DNA from: JAXMAR01 sp046350295
Lineage (GTDB): Bacteria > Planctomycetota > Planctomycetia > Gemmatales > Gemmataceae
Direction of reading: 5' to 3'
Length of the DNA stretch: 64,000 nt
Assembly (NCBI GenBank): GCA_046350295.1
Contig: JAXMAR010000035.1
Location: 23,351-87,350, forward strand
Position 1 is the first letter of the stretch. Each line of letters begins with the position of its first letter. This document shows positions 44,468 through 53,168 of this stretch, in pieces. Below the pieces are notes generated by a model. That model did no database searches. It was not told the origin of the DNA and worked only from the letters and a program-made list of their open reading frames with translations. The translations under genes and the position numbers were made by a program.

Positions 44468-45716
44468 GCCGGCACGTTGTCGTCGTCGGCGCCGGCGTCA
44501 TCGGCGCCGCGTGCGCCTATTACCTGTCGAAGCGCGGTTGGGCGGTCACGATCCTCGACGGCGCCGGCTTCGGCGAAGGCTGCTCCCACGCCAACTGCGG
44601 CTACGTCAGCCCCAGTCACGTCCTCCCCCTCGCCGGCCCGGGCGCCATCCTGTCGACGTTGAAGACCGCGCTGCGCCGCAACTCCCCCATCCGGCTGAAG
44701 CCTCGTTTGGATCCGGCTCTGTGGCGCTGGCTTCTCCGCTTCGCGCGCCGCTGCAATCGGCGCGACATGCTCGCCGCGGGCAAGGCGATCCAGGCGTTGC
44801 TCAACTCTTCCCGGCGCCTTTATGAGGAGTTGATCCGCGAAGAGGGCATCGATTGCGACTGGGAGGCGCGCGGCGTGCTCTTCGTCCTCCGCTCGGCCGC
44901 GGCGATGGCACACTTCGGGGAGATCGATCACCTGTTGCGCACCCATTTCGATCTGCCGGCCGAGCGCTGGAACGCGGCGGAATTGACCGACCGGGAGCCG
45001 GCTCTCAAGCCGGGCTTGGCGGGAGCCTGGCACTATCCGGGGGACGCGCACCTGCGGCCGGACCGGCTGATGAGCGCGTGGCGGCGCGTGCTCGAACGGC
45101 GCGGCGTTCGCTTCGTGCGGGCGAACGTCGAGACGCTGTGTGGCGAGCGTCGCGGCGTAAGCCCGACGTGCCGAGCCGTTCGGACGGCGGACGGTAACGT
45201 GCCGGCGGACGCCTTCGTCTTCGCCACCGGCGCCCTGACGCCCTTGCTTCAAGGCGGCTCGGCTGTCCCGTTCTGATCCAACCCGGCAAGGGCTATTCGA
45301 TCACGATGCCGCGCCCCACACTGTGCCCGTCCACGCCGATGCTGTTCGAGGAGGACCGCGTCGCCGTCACGCCGCTCCGCTCCGGCTTTCGCCTCGGCTC
45401 GATGATGGAGTTCGTCGGCTACGACCGCTCGTTGCCCGCCCATCGTCTTGATTACCTTCGCAAGATCGCGGAACGCTATCTGCGCGAACCCTACACGGAG
45501 CCGATCGAAGAGCGCTGGTTCGGCTGGCGGCCGATGACGCCCGACGGCGTGCCGATCATCGATCGTGCCGGCTGGGGCAACGTCTACCTGGCGGCCGGAC
45601 ACAACATGCTCGGGCTGTCGATGGCGCCGGCGACGGGAAAGCTGGTCGCGGAAATGTTGAGCGGCGAGGAGACGCACATCAACCTCGATCCGTATCGCCT
45701 GGCGCGCTTCGCATAG
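44464..45716 (+). pseudogene. FAD-dependent D-hydroxyproline/D-amino-acid dehydrogenase, frameshifted
   Basis: ATG 44464 overlaps the epimerase stop. The N-terminus has the FAD motif VVGAGVIGAACAYYLSKRG. Next come NCGYVSPSHVLPLAGPGA and WHYPGDAHLRPDRLM, the DadA-type substrate region. A frame change near 45255-45270 separates this from VLIQPGKGYSITMP and the C-terminal RWFGWRPMTPDGVPIIDRAG and GHNMLGLSMAPATGKLVAEM. The downstream part carries the last FAD-contacting motif. An in-frame palindromic repeat encodes residues about 227-236 (GERRGVSP). The likely substrate is cis-4-hydroxy-D-proline, given the neighbours. The frameshift could be an assembly error. Confidence 0.85.
45142..45171 (+). 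repeat. In-frame copy of the GGC-GTNA-GCC palindromic repeat inside the D-amino-acid dehydrogenase
   Basis: The segment starts with GGCGAGC and has GTCG-C-GGC-GTAA-GCC-CGAC as its centre. That is the same bulged hairpin as in polA, with the stem changed from CCGGG/CCCGG to GTCG/CGAC, which is compensatory. It is read in the same frame as in polA and gives G-E-R-R-G-V-S-P. Confidence 0.6.
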
Positions 45717-45718
45717 TT

Positions 45719-45780
45719 GTCGGAGCCGGAAGCGTGAGCGCCGGTGGCAGGACCCCGTCGCTTACGCTTCCGGCTCCGAC
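45719..45780. repeat. Long inverted repeat, AGCCGGAAGC family (copy 2)
   Basis: Arms of 22 bases (GTCGGAGCCGGAAGCGTGAGCG and its near-complement, one G-T wobble) surround an 18-base loop between two convergent genes. The core is shared with 13178-13235 but the outer base pairs differ, so pairing is conserved. It could terminate transcription from both sides. Confidence 0.75.
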
Positions 45781-45784
45781 CGGA

Positions 45785-46477
45785 TCATTTCCCTTCGCGC
45801 AGCAAGTCCTTCGCCTCGTCCGGATGGCGTTCCAGATACCAGGTGAGACCGGAAAAGAAGAGCTGGAGCTGGCCGAGACCGTCCTCGGCCATGCGCGAGG
45901 CGGCGGGGCCGAGCATGCGCAAGAGCATGTGGGCGGTCTTGGCGTCGGTGTGGACGAAGACGTCGGCCTGGTGGTGCAGTGCCGTTGTGCCGTCCGGCAT
46001 GCTCGCCTCGTGGTGGCGCAGAACAACGAGCACCTTGACGGGGACAAGCGGCATGAGCGAGTTGGGGCGGACCTTGCCCTCGGCGAGCCAGATGCGCATC
46101 GAGCCACTCTTGAAGACCGTTTCCCAGATGACTTCGCTGCCCATGTCATCCGACCAGCTGAACTCGCCGCCTCCCTTGGAAGAGATGCTCACGCACTTGG
46201 CGCCGAGCTTGCGCCAGGCGAGGACGGCGCGGTGCGGGTTGTCGAGCAGCCAGAGATACTGCTCCGGCTTGCCGTTGAAGACCTCGGAGGGGCCGCGCGC
46301 GGAGAAGCTCGGCTTGTTGAGGATTTGCTCGGCGATGGCGCGATGCTTGGAATCGATCTCGGCAAGCGGGATGTCCTTGCTTGGCCCGGAGTCCTTGGCC
46401 TTGCCCGGCAGGACCGCGCCGGTGAGCGCGGAAAGGCCCAAGCAGAAGCAAGCGAGCGCTACGCCGAATCGCTTCAT
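45785..46477 (-). CDS. Exported hypothetical protein
   Basis: ATG 46477 gives 230 residues starting MKRFGVALACFCLGLSALTG, a signal peptide. The mature part has a DSKHRAIAEQILNKPSFSARG segment and a sheet-rich middle (YLWLLDNPHRAVLAWRKLG; FSWSDDMGSEVIWETVFKSG; VPVKVLVVLRHHEASMPDG). A tail helix reads SRMAEDGLGQLQLFFSGLTWYLE. The overall pattern is that of an uncharacterised planctomycete exported protein with no known domain. It ends 4 bases before the inverted repeat at 45719-45780. Confidence 0.65.
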   Translation of the reverse strand: MKRFGVALACFCLGLSALTGAVLPGKAKDSGPSKDIPLAEIDSKHRAIAEQILNKPSFSARGPSEVFNGKPEQYLWLLDNPHRAVLAWRKLGAKCVSISSKGGGEFSWSDDMGSEVIWETVFKSGSMRIWLAEGKVRPNSLMPLVPVKVLVVLRHHEASMPDGTTALHHQADVFVHTDAKTAHMLLRMLGPAASRMAEDGLGQLQLFFSGLTWYLERHPDEAKDLLREGK

Positions 46478-46625
46478 CGCGTTCTCCGGCAATCTGGGTG
46501 GAATGTCCTCTCTTTTCATCGAAATCCGCGGGGACCGAACATGAACGATTTTCCGATCGCCGCGAACCGGCCTTGTGCGCCGCCGCGCCCTGTGCCATAG
46601 TCAGCGCGATTCCAGGAGGAGAATC

Positions 46626-47750
46626 ATGCGCCGCTTCATTCCCGGGAAGAAAAGCATGCTGGGCGCTCTCGGCGCCCTGGCCGTCCTCGGCGGTCTGGCC
46701 TTGTGGCAAAAGGACCGGCTGCTGGCCTGGTACCATGTGCGCCAGCTGGCCCAGGCGGACGACGCAAGCCGCGAGGAGCGCGTCAAGCAGGTCGTGGCCG
46801 TCGGTCAAGCGTGCGTCGGGGGCCTGGTGGATCGACTGACCCAGGGAGACGAGGCGGTCTGCGTCAACATGGAAGACGGGCTCGTGGCGCTCGGACTCGA
46901 CTGGGGCCGGGACGATCCGCGCACTCAGGAACTCCTACGACAGGTCCACGACGCGTTCACGACCGCCGGTGTGAGAGGCCGGGTGGCGTGCCTGAACGTC
47001 ACGCGGGCGATCATCGAGAGTCGGGGGCCGGCCCAGCGCCTGCCGGCCGAGGCCGCAAAGCTGGCGGCCAACCTCCTGGAGCGAGCGGACGCGGAGACAA
47101 ACACGGCGGCGCTGCGGCTGGCCCGCGCCTTTCTCGAGCGGGTGCCGCCCGGCGAGGGATCGGGCCTGTGTCGGGTCCTGGCGCTCAAGGGGCTCGGCGC
47201 CGGCGCCGTGGGGACACGCCTGGCCGCGCTCGGCGTCGTGGTGCAGACGCCCTTCAAGAAGGATCAGGACCTCTTGCAGCGGGTGGTCCCGTTGCTGAAA
47301 GACAAGGAGGCGCGGATCCGCAAGGCGGCGCTGGTCGCCCTGGCCGGCGAACGGGACCTTGTGCCGGACGACGACCTCATCCTCCTGTTGCATGATCCGG
47401 ACCTGGGCGTGCAGGACGTGTGCGAGCAGGCGCTGCGCAGCCGCGGGCTTCAAGACAGCCACATCCTTCTGGCGCGCCTGATCAGCGACGACGATCCGGC
47501 GGCGCGCCTGCAAGTGCTCGATCACCTGCATCGCGCCCCGGACCTGGCGCCGGGCGTCTGGCTGGAACGGTTGACGCGCGACCCGGCGCCGGCGGTGCGC
47601 GCGGCGGCGGTGCGGGCGGCGGCGGGAGCGCCGGAAGCGGGCCTCAGGAGTCGACTGGGCGAAATGGCCCGCGGCGACGCCAGCCCGACCGTGCGGCAAC
47701 TCGCGGTGTTCTATCTGACCAAGGGGGCGCGACGGCGATCCGGAGATTGA
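46626..47750 (+). CDS. HEAT-repeat protein with an N-terminal membrane anchor
   Basis: ATG 46626 gives 374 residues. Residues about 8-28 form a membrane helix (SMLGALGALAVLGGLALWQ). The rest is a solenoid of HEAT-like repeats such as LQRVVPLLKDKEARIRKAALVALAGE, LILLLHDPDLGVQDVCEQAL and WLERLTRDPAPAVRAAAVRAAAG. Planctomycetes use such anchored HEAT proteins as scaffolds. No enzymatic motif is present. The in-frame extension to 46575 precedes the start and lacks an upstream signal. Confidence 0.78.
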   Translation: MRRFIPGKKSMLGALGALAVLGGLALWQKDRLLAWYHVRQLAQADDASREERVKQVVAVGQACVGGLVDRLTQGDEAVCVNMEDGLVALGLDWGRDDPRTQELLRQVHDAFTTAGVRGRVACLNVTRAIIESRGPAQRLPAEAAKLAANLLERADAETNTAALRLARAFLERVPPGEGSGLCRVLALKGLGAGAVGTRLAALGVVVQTPFKKDQDLLQRVVPLLKDKEARIRKAALVALAGERDLVPDDDLILLLHDPDLGVQDVCEQALRSRGLQDSHILLARLISDDDPAARLQVLDHLHRAPDLAPGVWLERLTRDPAPAVRAAAVRAAAGAPEAGLRSRLGEMARGDASPTVRQLAVFYLTKGARRRSGD

Positions 47751-47839
47751 GGAAGATGTGGCGTGGCCTTTTCGCGCGCGACCGTCCCCTGGGCCGCGTG
47801 GGCGCGACAGCCACCCCGTCATTCGTCCCCGAGCTATTC

Positions 47840-47935
47840 AGCCGCATTGACAGTTCGCCCGAACTTCCTTGCGTGTAGTCGCCACCCGAACCGAAGACTG
47901 CGTCGATGGCGAGGCCCCTCCATCGACTCAAGGCT
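47840..47935 (-). pseudogene. Fragment of an autotransporter-like surface-protein C-terminus
   Basis: On the minus strand about 95 bases encode LAIDAVFGSGGDYTQGSSGELSMRL. This matches the C-terminal block of the surface protein at 13307 and of the broken copy at 49742, and then diverges abruptly. It sits between a HEAT gene and the toroid gene with no start or end of its own. Confidence 0.65.
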
Positions 47936-49637
47936 CGCTTTTCGCTCGGAGCTGCAGCGGTATCAGGGACTGGCCAAGAATGTCCGTCACGAGGTAAATC
48001 CTCCGGTGTAAGTCTCCGGTTTTTTGCGGGTTGAATGTGAAAGTCAGCTGGTGTGCGTCTTCGCTCGACGAGGTCAGTTCCACGCGAATCTCGTCATCGC
48101 CGCCACGAATGCCCGTAATTCGGAACGAGCCAGGGCCCCGTACTTGCAATGTCATTTTTGTGAATTGCTTGGTCTTAATTGAGCCCAAGTCGATTCTATG
48201 GCGGACGGTCCCGCTCTCCTTGTCTTTGACCGGCCTCGCTTTTTTTTCGGACGGACTCTTTTTCGAGCCCGTTTTGGTCCCAGGCCCGGGATCGATTATG
48301 CTCAGTCGCTCCTGGAGGGATTCTCGCAGGTCTGGCAACAAATCGGCACGTCGCAGAAATAGGAGAGCCATGCTAGTATCGACCACGGGGGCGAAATCGC
48401 CGTTGCCCCGGCCGGTCCAACTCCCATCCGCGTTTTGGTTGGGAAGAAGCAAATCAACGCCCCATCGATACCAATCCCTGCCCCCGATGGTGTCGACACC
48501 GCAAAGGACGCCAACACGTTCGACGGACCAGAAGAAATAGAGGTTAATCGCGTTTGTCGGGCCGTCACCGGCTCCGCGGTCCCTGGGATCGGCCATGTGA
48601 CGCGATAAGGCGGCCAGGCCACGAGCGATTCCCTCATCGTGTGAGCGATCCTCGGGCCACGACACGTCCTTCGCTCCCGACGCTCTGGCTGTGGCTAGCC
48701 CGAGCAATCCGGCGCAGGTCATCCCGCCGAACCCTCCCATTCCCATCTTGTATCCCCAACCCGTCGCCTTTAGACTCGCTCGGAAACGTCGTTCGACGAG
48801 CTTGAACGTGTGGTCCAAGGGCAAATCGTATTTCCGCATGGCAGCCAACGCGAGCACGGCGAATTGGGTGTTGGAATTGTCCGCGATATCAGAGACTGGC
48901 GCTTTCGCCTTTGGGTCAGGTAGGTCCGTTTTCTCCGATTTCTCACGCAGAATCTGAAGCAGTCGCTCTTCCTGGGCCGGCGACAGGGCAGGACACGTGT
49001 AGCCCCAGCCACCAAGGACGCCTTGCCCTGCGGCAAGACGAAGCGCCAGCGAGCGCGAGAGGCCGCAGTCCTCGGGCGCGCCCAGCCTCTCCAGAAAAAG
49101 CGCGGCAAGGGCGATCTCATAGGTAGAGGTCAGCGTCGAACTGAGCTTTCTCACGAGGTTAGCCGCTCGTTGTATTACCGGATCATCCGGTGGCATTCCA
49201 GACTCCAATAACGCCAGCCCGGGCAAAGCCGCGTAGGCTTCTGGGTAGCTGAGTTTGACCCGTTTGATGGGAACCGTGTCGCCGAACGAGCCGCTCGGTC
49301 CTTGAACGCGTTTCAAGAAAGCCACGCCCCTATCAACCGCGTTGTCAATCTTTTTTCTCAACAACGGTGGCAAGTCGGCCGTCGGTCGGATCACAATCTC
49401 GGGTGGATCCGCTGCAAGGACGATGAATTCCGAGCCAGGAATATGGACGCCCCTGAGGTCCAACGGCGCAGGCGTAGCATGCACCGGCTTGGGGAAACCA
49501 ATCTCGCGAGACGGGCCTGCCCCAGCTCCATAGACCGTCAGGACTAACGCGCAACTGACGAGAGCTGGAACCGAGTGGGCGCTTGCTTGCTTGGGCTTCC
49601 TCTTCACGCGTTCGTCGGTTGTCGAGCTTTCAATCAT
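47928..49637 (-). CDS. Exported prenyltransferase/squalene-oxidase-repeat (alpha/alpha toroid) protein
   Basis: The 569-residue protein has an N-terminal leader (VPALVSCALVLTVYGAGAG). Its toroid repeats are rich in Q-x-x-x-G-x-W/F-type motifs: FLKRVQGPSGSFGD, ALRLAAGQGVLGGWGYTC, LLPNQNADGSWTGRGNGD. These are hallmarks of the terpene-cyclase-like helical barrel, but no D-x-D-D catalytic motif is seen, so it is probably not a cyclase. The C-terminal ~130 residues form a separate beta domain with basic linkers. The family is common in planctomycetes, with an unknown ligand. Confidence 0.78.
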   Translation of the reverse strand: MIESSTTDERVKRKPKQASAHSVPALVSCALVLTVYGAGAGPSREIGFPKPVHATPAPLDLRGVHIPGSEFIVLAADPPEIVIRPTADLPPLLRKKIDNAVDRGVAFLKRVQGPSGSFGDTVPIKRVKLSYPEAYAALPGLALLESGMPPDDPVIQRAANLVRKLSSTLTSTYEIALAALFLERLGAPEDCGLSRSLALRLAAGQGVLGGWGYTCPALSPAQEERLLQILREKSEKTDLPDPKAKAPVSDIADNSNTQFAVLALAAMRKYDLPLDHTFKLVERRFRASLKATGWGYKMGMGGFGGMTCAGLLGLATARASGAKDVSWPEDRSHDEGIARGLAALSRHMADPRDRGAGDGPTNAINLYFFWSVERVGVLCGVDTIGGRDWYRWGVDLLLPNQNADGSWTGRGNGDFAPVVDTSMALLFLRRADLLPDLRESLQERLSIIDPGPGTKTGSKKSPSEKKARPVKDKESGTVRHRIDLGSIKTKQFTKMTLQVRGPGSFRITGIRGGDDEIRVELTSSSEDAHQLTFTFNPQKTGDLHRRIYLVTDILGQSLIPLQLRAKSEP

Positions 49638-49741
49638 GGTTCAAGACTCCGCTGAAGCCCTGTGCGGGCCTCTTGGCCCGCACAGAACGGCGCAACCCAA
49701 CTTGTAAGGTTTGGAGGAACGGGCCTCCGGTCTTTCCGCGG

Positions 49742-51256
49742 TTACGACTTCGTTACCTTATAGCTCGTGCTTGGCGCGTCGTAAGCAACGTTCCAGGTTC
49801 CAGCGTCGGGCTTGTTGAGCGTTGAAAAAATACCGCTTCCCCCACTCCCGGTTGTAATCGGTGTCCAGATGTTCGAAGTGAGGCTGGACCCCGTCAACGT
49901 CAACGTCCCGTCGATGATTGCCGTGTCCGCAACCGCGAGGACGTCGCTCGCCGGCGTACTCACCAACCGCATCGCCAGCTCGCCCGAAGCTTCCTGCGTG
50001 TAGTCGCCGCCCGCGCGAAGACCGCGTTGATGGCGAGCGCGTGCAGGCTGGTTCCGTCGAAGCGACGTGGCCGTTGTTGGTCAGGCTGCCGGAAATCGTG
50101 TCTCCGCGCCGCCGCCCGTCGTGCCGAACGAGTTCAGGTAGCCGGTCACGTTGAGCGTTGAGACGCGGCTCGGCAGCATCTCGATAAAGCCGCCGTACAT
50201 GTTGACCGCGCCGCCGGCCGTGAACGTGCTCGTGGCGCCGCCCGCGGCCGGGAACGAGAGATGGCTGCCGCCGTAGACGTTCAGCGTCGCATCGATCGCC
50301 AGCGAACCGGTGCTCATCTCCAGTGCGTTGGCGGCGCTGGACGTGCCGATGTTCATCACGCCGCCATTGTCAACGGTGATGTCCCCAGCGATGGCGTTGG
50401 AGCTGGAGCCGAGCGAGTCGAGCGTGCCGCCATGGATGATGAGGCTGTTCTGCGAGCTGACGGCCGCGCCGCCCGAGGAAAACAGGCCGGCCCCCAGCGT
50501 CATGGTCCCTTCGATGGTTGGGTGGCTCGTGCCGCCCCCCGAGAGGAAGCTGAGCAAGCTGCCGGCGGTGACATTGATCGTCGCGGAGGAGAGCGCGGTG
50601 ATCGGTCCGCTGATGCTCATCGTGCCGCTGAAGACGCCGTCCCCGGCGTTGACGGCGCCGGCGTCGTCAAAGCCGGCCGAGCTGATGTCGAGGACGTTGC
50701 CGCCGCTGACGCTGCCGGTCGCCGTGATCGAGGCGCCCGTTTCCAGAAACAGGCTGCCGGAAGCCGCGAGGGAAGCGCTGGGCGGAGTGAGCCCCGCGCC
50801 GGTGATGCTCGCGGTGACGGCGCCGTTGATGTCGATATAGTCGCCGGCGACGACGGCGCTGTAGGCGCTGAGATCCAGGCCGCCGTATTGCACGATAAAG
50901 TTGGTCGTGGTCACGACGTTGCCGGCGCCGATCGTGATCGTGCTGGTATAGTTCGAATCCATGATGATACGGTCAACGTTCCAGCTGGCGATGTCGATCG
51001 CGCAGGCCGTGTCGGCGCCGAGTCCGCCGTCGCCGAAGAGGACGTAGTCGCCCGATCCCGGGACGGCGGACGGGGTCCAGTTGGCGGCCGTGCTCGCGAA
51101 GCCGCCAGAGGCGGCCGTCCAGACGTAAGTGGTTAAGGCGTAGCGCACTTCAAGGGCCTCGACCTGGGGACGGAACCGCGGGCGTCGACTTCGGGCTGGC
51201 GGCGAGGTTTTGCGGGTGAAGAGGGCGGATAGGACGCGATCCAGTTTACCGATCAT
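49742..51256 (-). pseudogene. Surface autotransporter-like protein, frameshifted near its C-terminus
   Basis: ATG 51256 (MIGKLDRVLSALFTRK) precedes the surface motif VEALEVRYALTT (L-E-V-R) and a long Gly/Ser/Thr repeat region similar to the 13307-15007 protein. The repeat frame runs to about 50110. Between 50110 and 49995 at least two frame changes are needed to reach GDYTQEASGELAMRLV and the C-terminal end SYKVTKS. The conserved tail shows that the gene was recently whole. A 12-G tract lies 114 bases upstream of the start (see that entry). Confidence 0.75.
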
Positions 51257-51588
51257 GATGGGCCTCCTGGAAGAGAAAACGGGAACGGATCCCAAAGTGA
51301 GCGACTTGTCGGCGGGCGAGATGGACGCGAGGCAGCTGGCGCTCATTCTGATCGCCGAGTCTAACCTGCGGGGGGGGGGGGAATGCAAGAAGGAATCGTG
51401 TCGGATTTGAGAAAAAGATCGCGGAATTGCGTCTGGCGCCGGAACTTTCGCGTCTGAGGCGAAACGGGTACGCTGTGAAGCGCTCTTACGCGCTCACCTC
51501 TAGCTCATTCCTTTCGCTTGCTCGTTCCGTTCGAGCCCAGCGCCAAAAGGAGGTCTCTGGGACAGCGCGCAGTTCGTCGCGATTCCAG
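51257..51588. other. Intergenic region holding a poly-G tract
   Basis: No gene was recognised. It contains the G12 run at 51370-51381 and a small inverted repeat, GTGAAGCG..CGCTCAC, at about 51475-51497. The surface-protein frame can be extended upstream from 51256 to ATG 51388 through the tract. Confidence 0.5.
51370..51381 (+). repeat. Homopolymeric G12 tract upstream of a surface-protein gene
   Basis: Twelve consecutive G (C12 on the minus strand) lie 114 bases before ATG 51256. If ATG 51388 is the true start, the tract is in the coding frame near the N-terminus (M-H-S-P-P-P), so gain or loss of one base would switch the frame. Confidence 0.75.
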
Positions 51589-53094
51589 TCAATCGGGTTC
51601 GATCGCCTCGCCGCCGCCCGGGGTGATCAGGGCGCGCAGACGTGGCGCCGTGAGCGTGTCGGTCAGCCAGCGAACCGAGCCGTCGGCGAAGGCGGCATGG
51701 AAGCCTTTCAAGTCCTTGTTCACGAGCGCGGCGAGCGGGTCCTTTTGATCGGCGGGAAAATCCTCCGGCTGCGTCCAGAAGACGGCATGCTTGGAGTTCG
51801 CTTCGAGAACCAGGATCGTGTTGCTCGTCCCGTCGAAGATCTGCGTGATCTTCATTCCCTTGCCCCCCACGAAGATCGTGTTCGGTCCCGTCGGGACAAC
51901 ATACGTCGTCTTTCCCGGCGGCAGGTCACGCGCCAGCGGGGAGCGATAGGTCTCCGGAATGCGCTCGATGAGCTTCTTGTTGTGCGGGCTGTCCCAGGGC
52001 TCGTTCAGGTGGAACTCACGGAAGAGAGGTTCTTGCTCGATATAGGGCAGCAGGTAGACCCGCCAGCTCAGAAGACGTTTGCCCTTGCCGGAGGTGAAAG
52101 CCGGGGGAAAGGTCCTCTTCGAGTCATGGTAATTATGGAATGCAAGGGCGATCTGCTTGAGGTTGTTGGCCGAGCGGTCGCGGGCCGCGCCGCCGCGCAT
52201 CTTCTGGATCAAGGGAGCGATGCCGTCGCGTAGCAACGGCTCGCGGATGTTGAGGCCGAGCTGATCTCCTTTTACTTCGGGCAGCAAGGCGTCGCGCAGC
52301 TTGAGGAACTGCGGAAAGGCGAGCTGGATGCGCGGATCGTGGACGGGAATGTCCAGCGCTTTCTTGACGAGGGCCTGATATTTCTCGGCCATCTTGGCAT
52401 CGCTCGCCTGGACAATGAACGAAGCTTGCACCTTGTCGCGCGTCTGGAGGCTGAGGCCGGCCCACGCGAAGCCGCGCACCAGCTCGCGCGTCGGCGCCTC
52501 GGCGAGCGGTTCGGGCAGCTTGGGAAACATCTCGGCCAGGGCCCGCGCCAGTACCGGCGGCGGGAGAATGACGGCCTTCGCATCGGCGTCGTCGAGGGCG
52601 GTCAGCGCCTTGAGAACGGCGGCACGCTCGACCGACTTGAAGGTCTTCATCCGTTCGAGGTTGCGCGGCGTGCTGAGGAGCAGCGTGTCATGCTGCACCA
52701 TCGCGGCAAAAGGGAGGAGCTTGTCGAGCGTCCCCTTTTCCGGGATGCGGGCGCCGGGCGCTACCAGGAGGAAGTCCTCGTCGAGGCGTGGCGCATCCCA
52801 GTTCAGCAGGATAAACACATCGGTCGCGCCCACGCGCTTCAGCTCCGCCTGGATCTTCGTGACCCTGTCCATGAGAGGCTTGATATCCGTATCGGTCACG
52901 TCCAGGTCGCCGAAGAGCTTGAAAAGCGGACCGACATCGAGACGGCGCACGTCGACGTGGACGACGAGAATCGTCATCTCGTCGACGAAGGGCGCCACCT
53001 GCTTCGCCAGGGTCTCGGGCGGCGTAGCCTTGTCGCCGGCCGCGGCTGGCGTGGCGACCAGGGCGAGCAGGAACATATTGCGGAAGGTGCGCAT
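51589..53094 (-). CDS. DUF1559 protein with an N-terminal extra domain, exported
   Basis: ATG 53094 starts MRTFRNMFLLALVATPAAAGDKA, a signal peptide rather than a prepilin leader. The 501-residue protein has an N-terminal domain of about 290 residues (VDEMTILVVHVDVRRLDVGPLF; VFILLNWDAPRLDEDFLLV). The DUF1559 C-terminal part follows: ANNLKQIALAFHNYHDSKRTFPP, LLSWRVYLLPYIEQEPLF, IFDGTSNTILVLEA and FHAAFADGSVRWL. The first domain has no family name known to me. This two-domain layout is an established planctomycete variant. The gene is the last of an operon starting with an ECF sigma gene. Confidence 0.85.
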   Translation of the reverse strand: MRTFRNMFLLALVATPAAAGDKATPPETLAKQVAPFVDEMTILVVHVDVRRLDVGPLFKLFGDLDVTDTDIKPLMDRVTKIQAELKRVGATDVFILLNWDAPRLDEDFLLVAPGARIPEKGTLDKLLPFAAMVQHDTLLLSTPRNLERMKTFKSVERAAVLKALTALDDADAKAVILPPPVLARALAEMFPKLPEPLAEAPTRELVRGFAWAGLSLQTRDKVQASFIVQASDAKMAEKYQALVKKALDIPVHDPRIQLAFPQFLKLRDALLPEVKGDQLGLNIREPLLRDGIAPLIQKMRGGAARDRSANNLKQIALAFHNYHDSKRTFPPAFTSGKGKRLLSWRVYLLPYIEQEPLFREFHLNEPWDSPHNKKLIERIPETYRSPLARDLPPGKTTYVVPTGPNTIFVGGKGMKITQIFDGTSNTILVLEANSKHAVFWTQPEDFPADQKDPLAALVNKDLKGFHAAFADGSVRWLTDTLTAPRLRALITPGGGEAIEPD

Positions 53095-53168
53095 GTCGAT
53101 ATCCTCTCTCAAAGCGCAAGGCGCTGCCAATCGGACAGGCCGGAGGCGAACTCGCGTCGGGGATCGCG

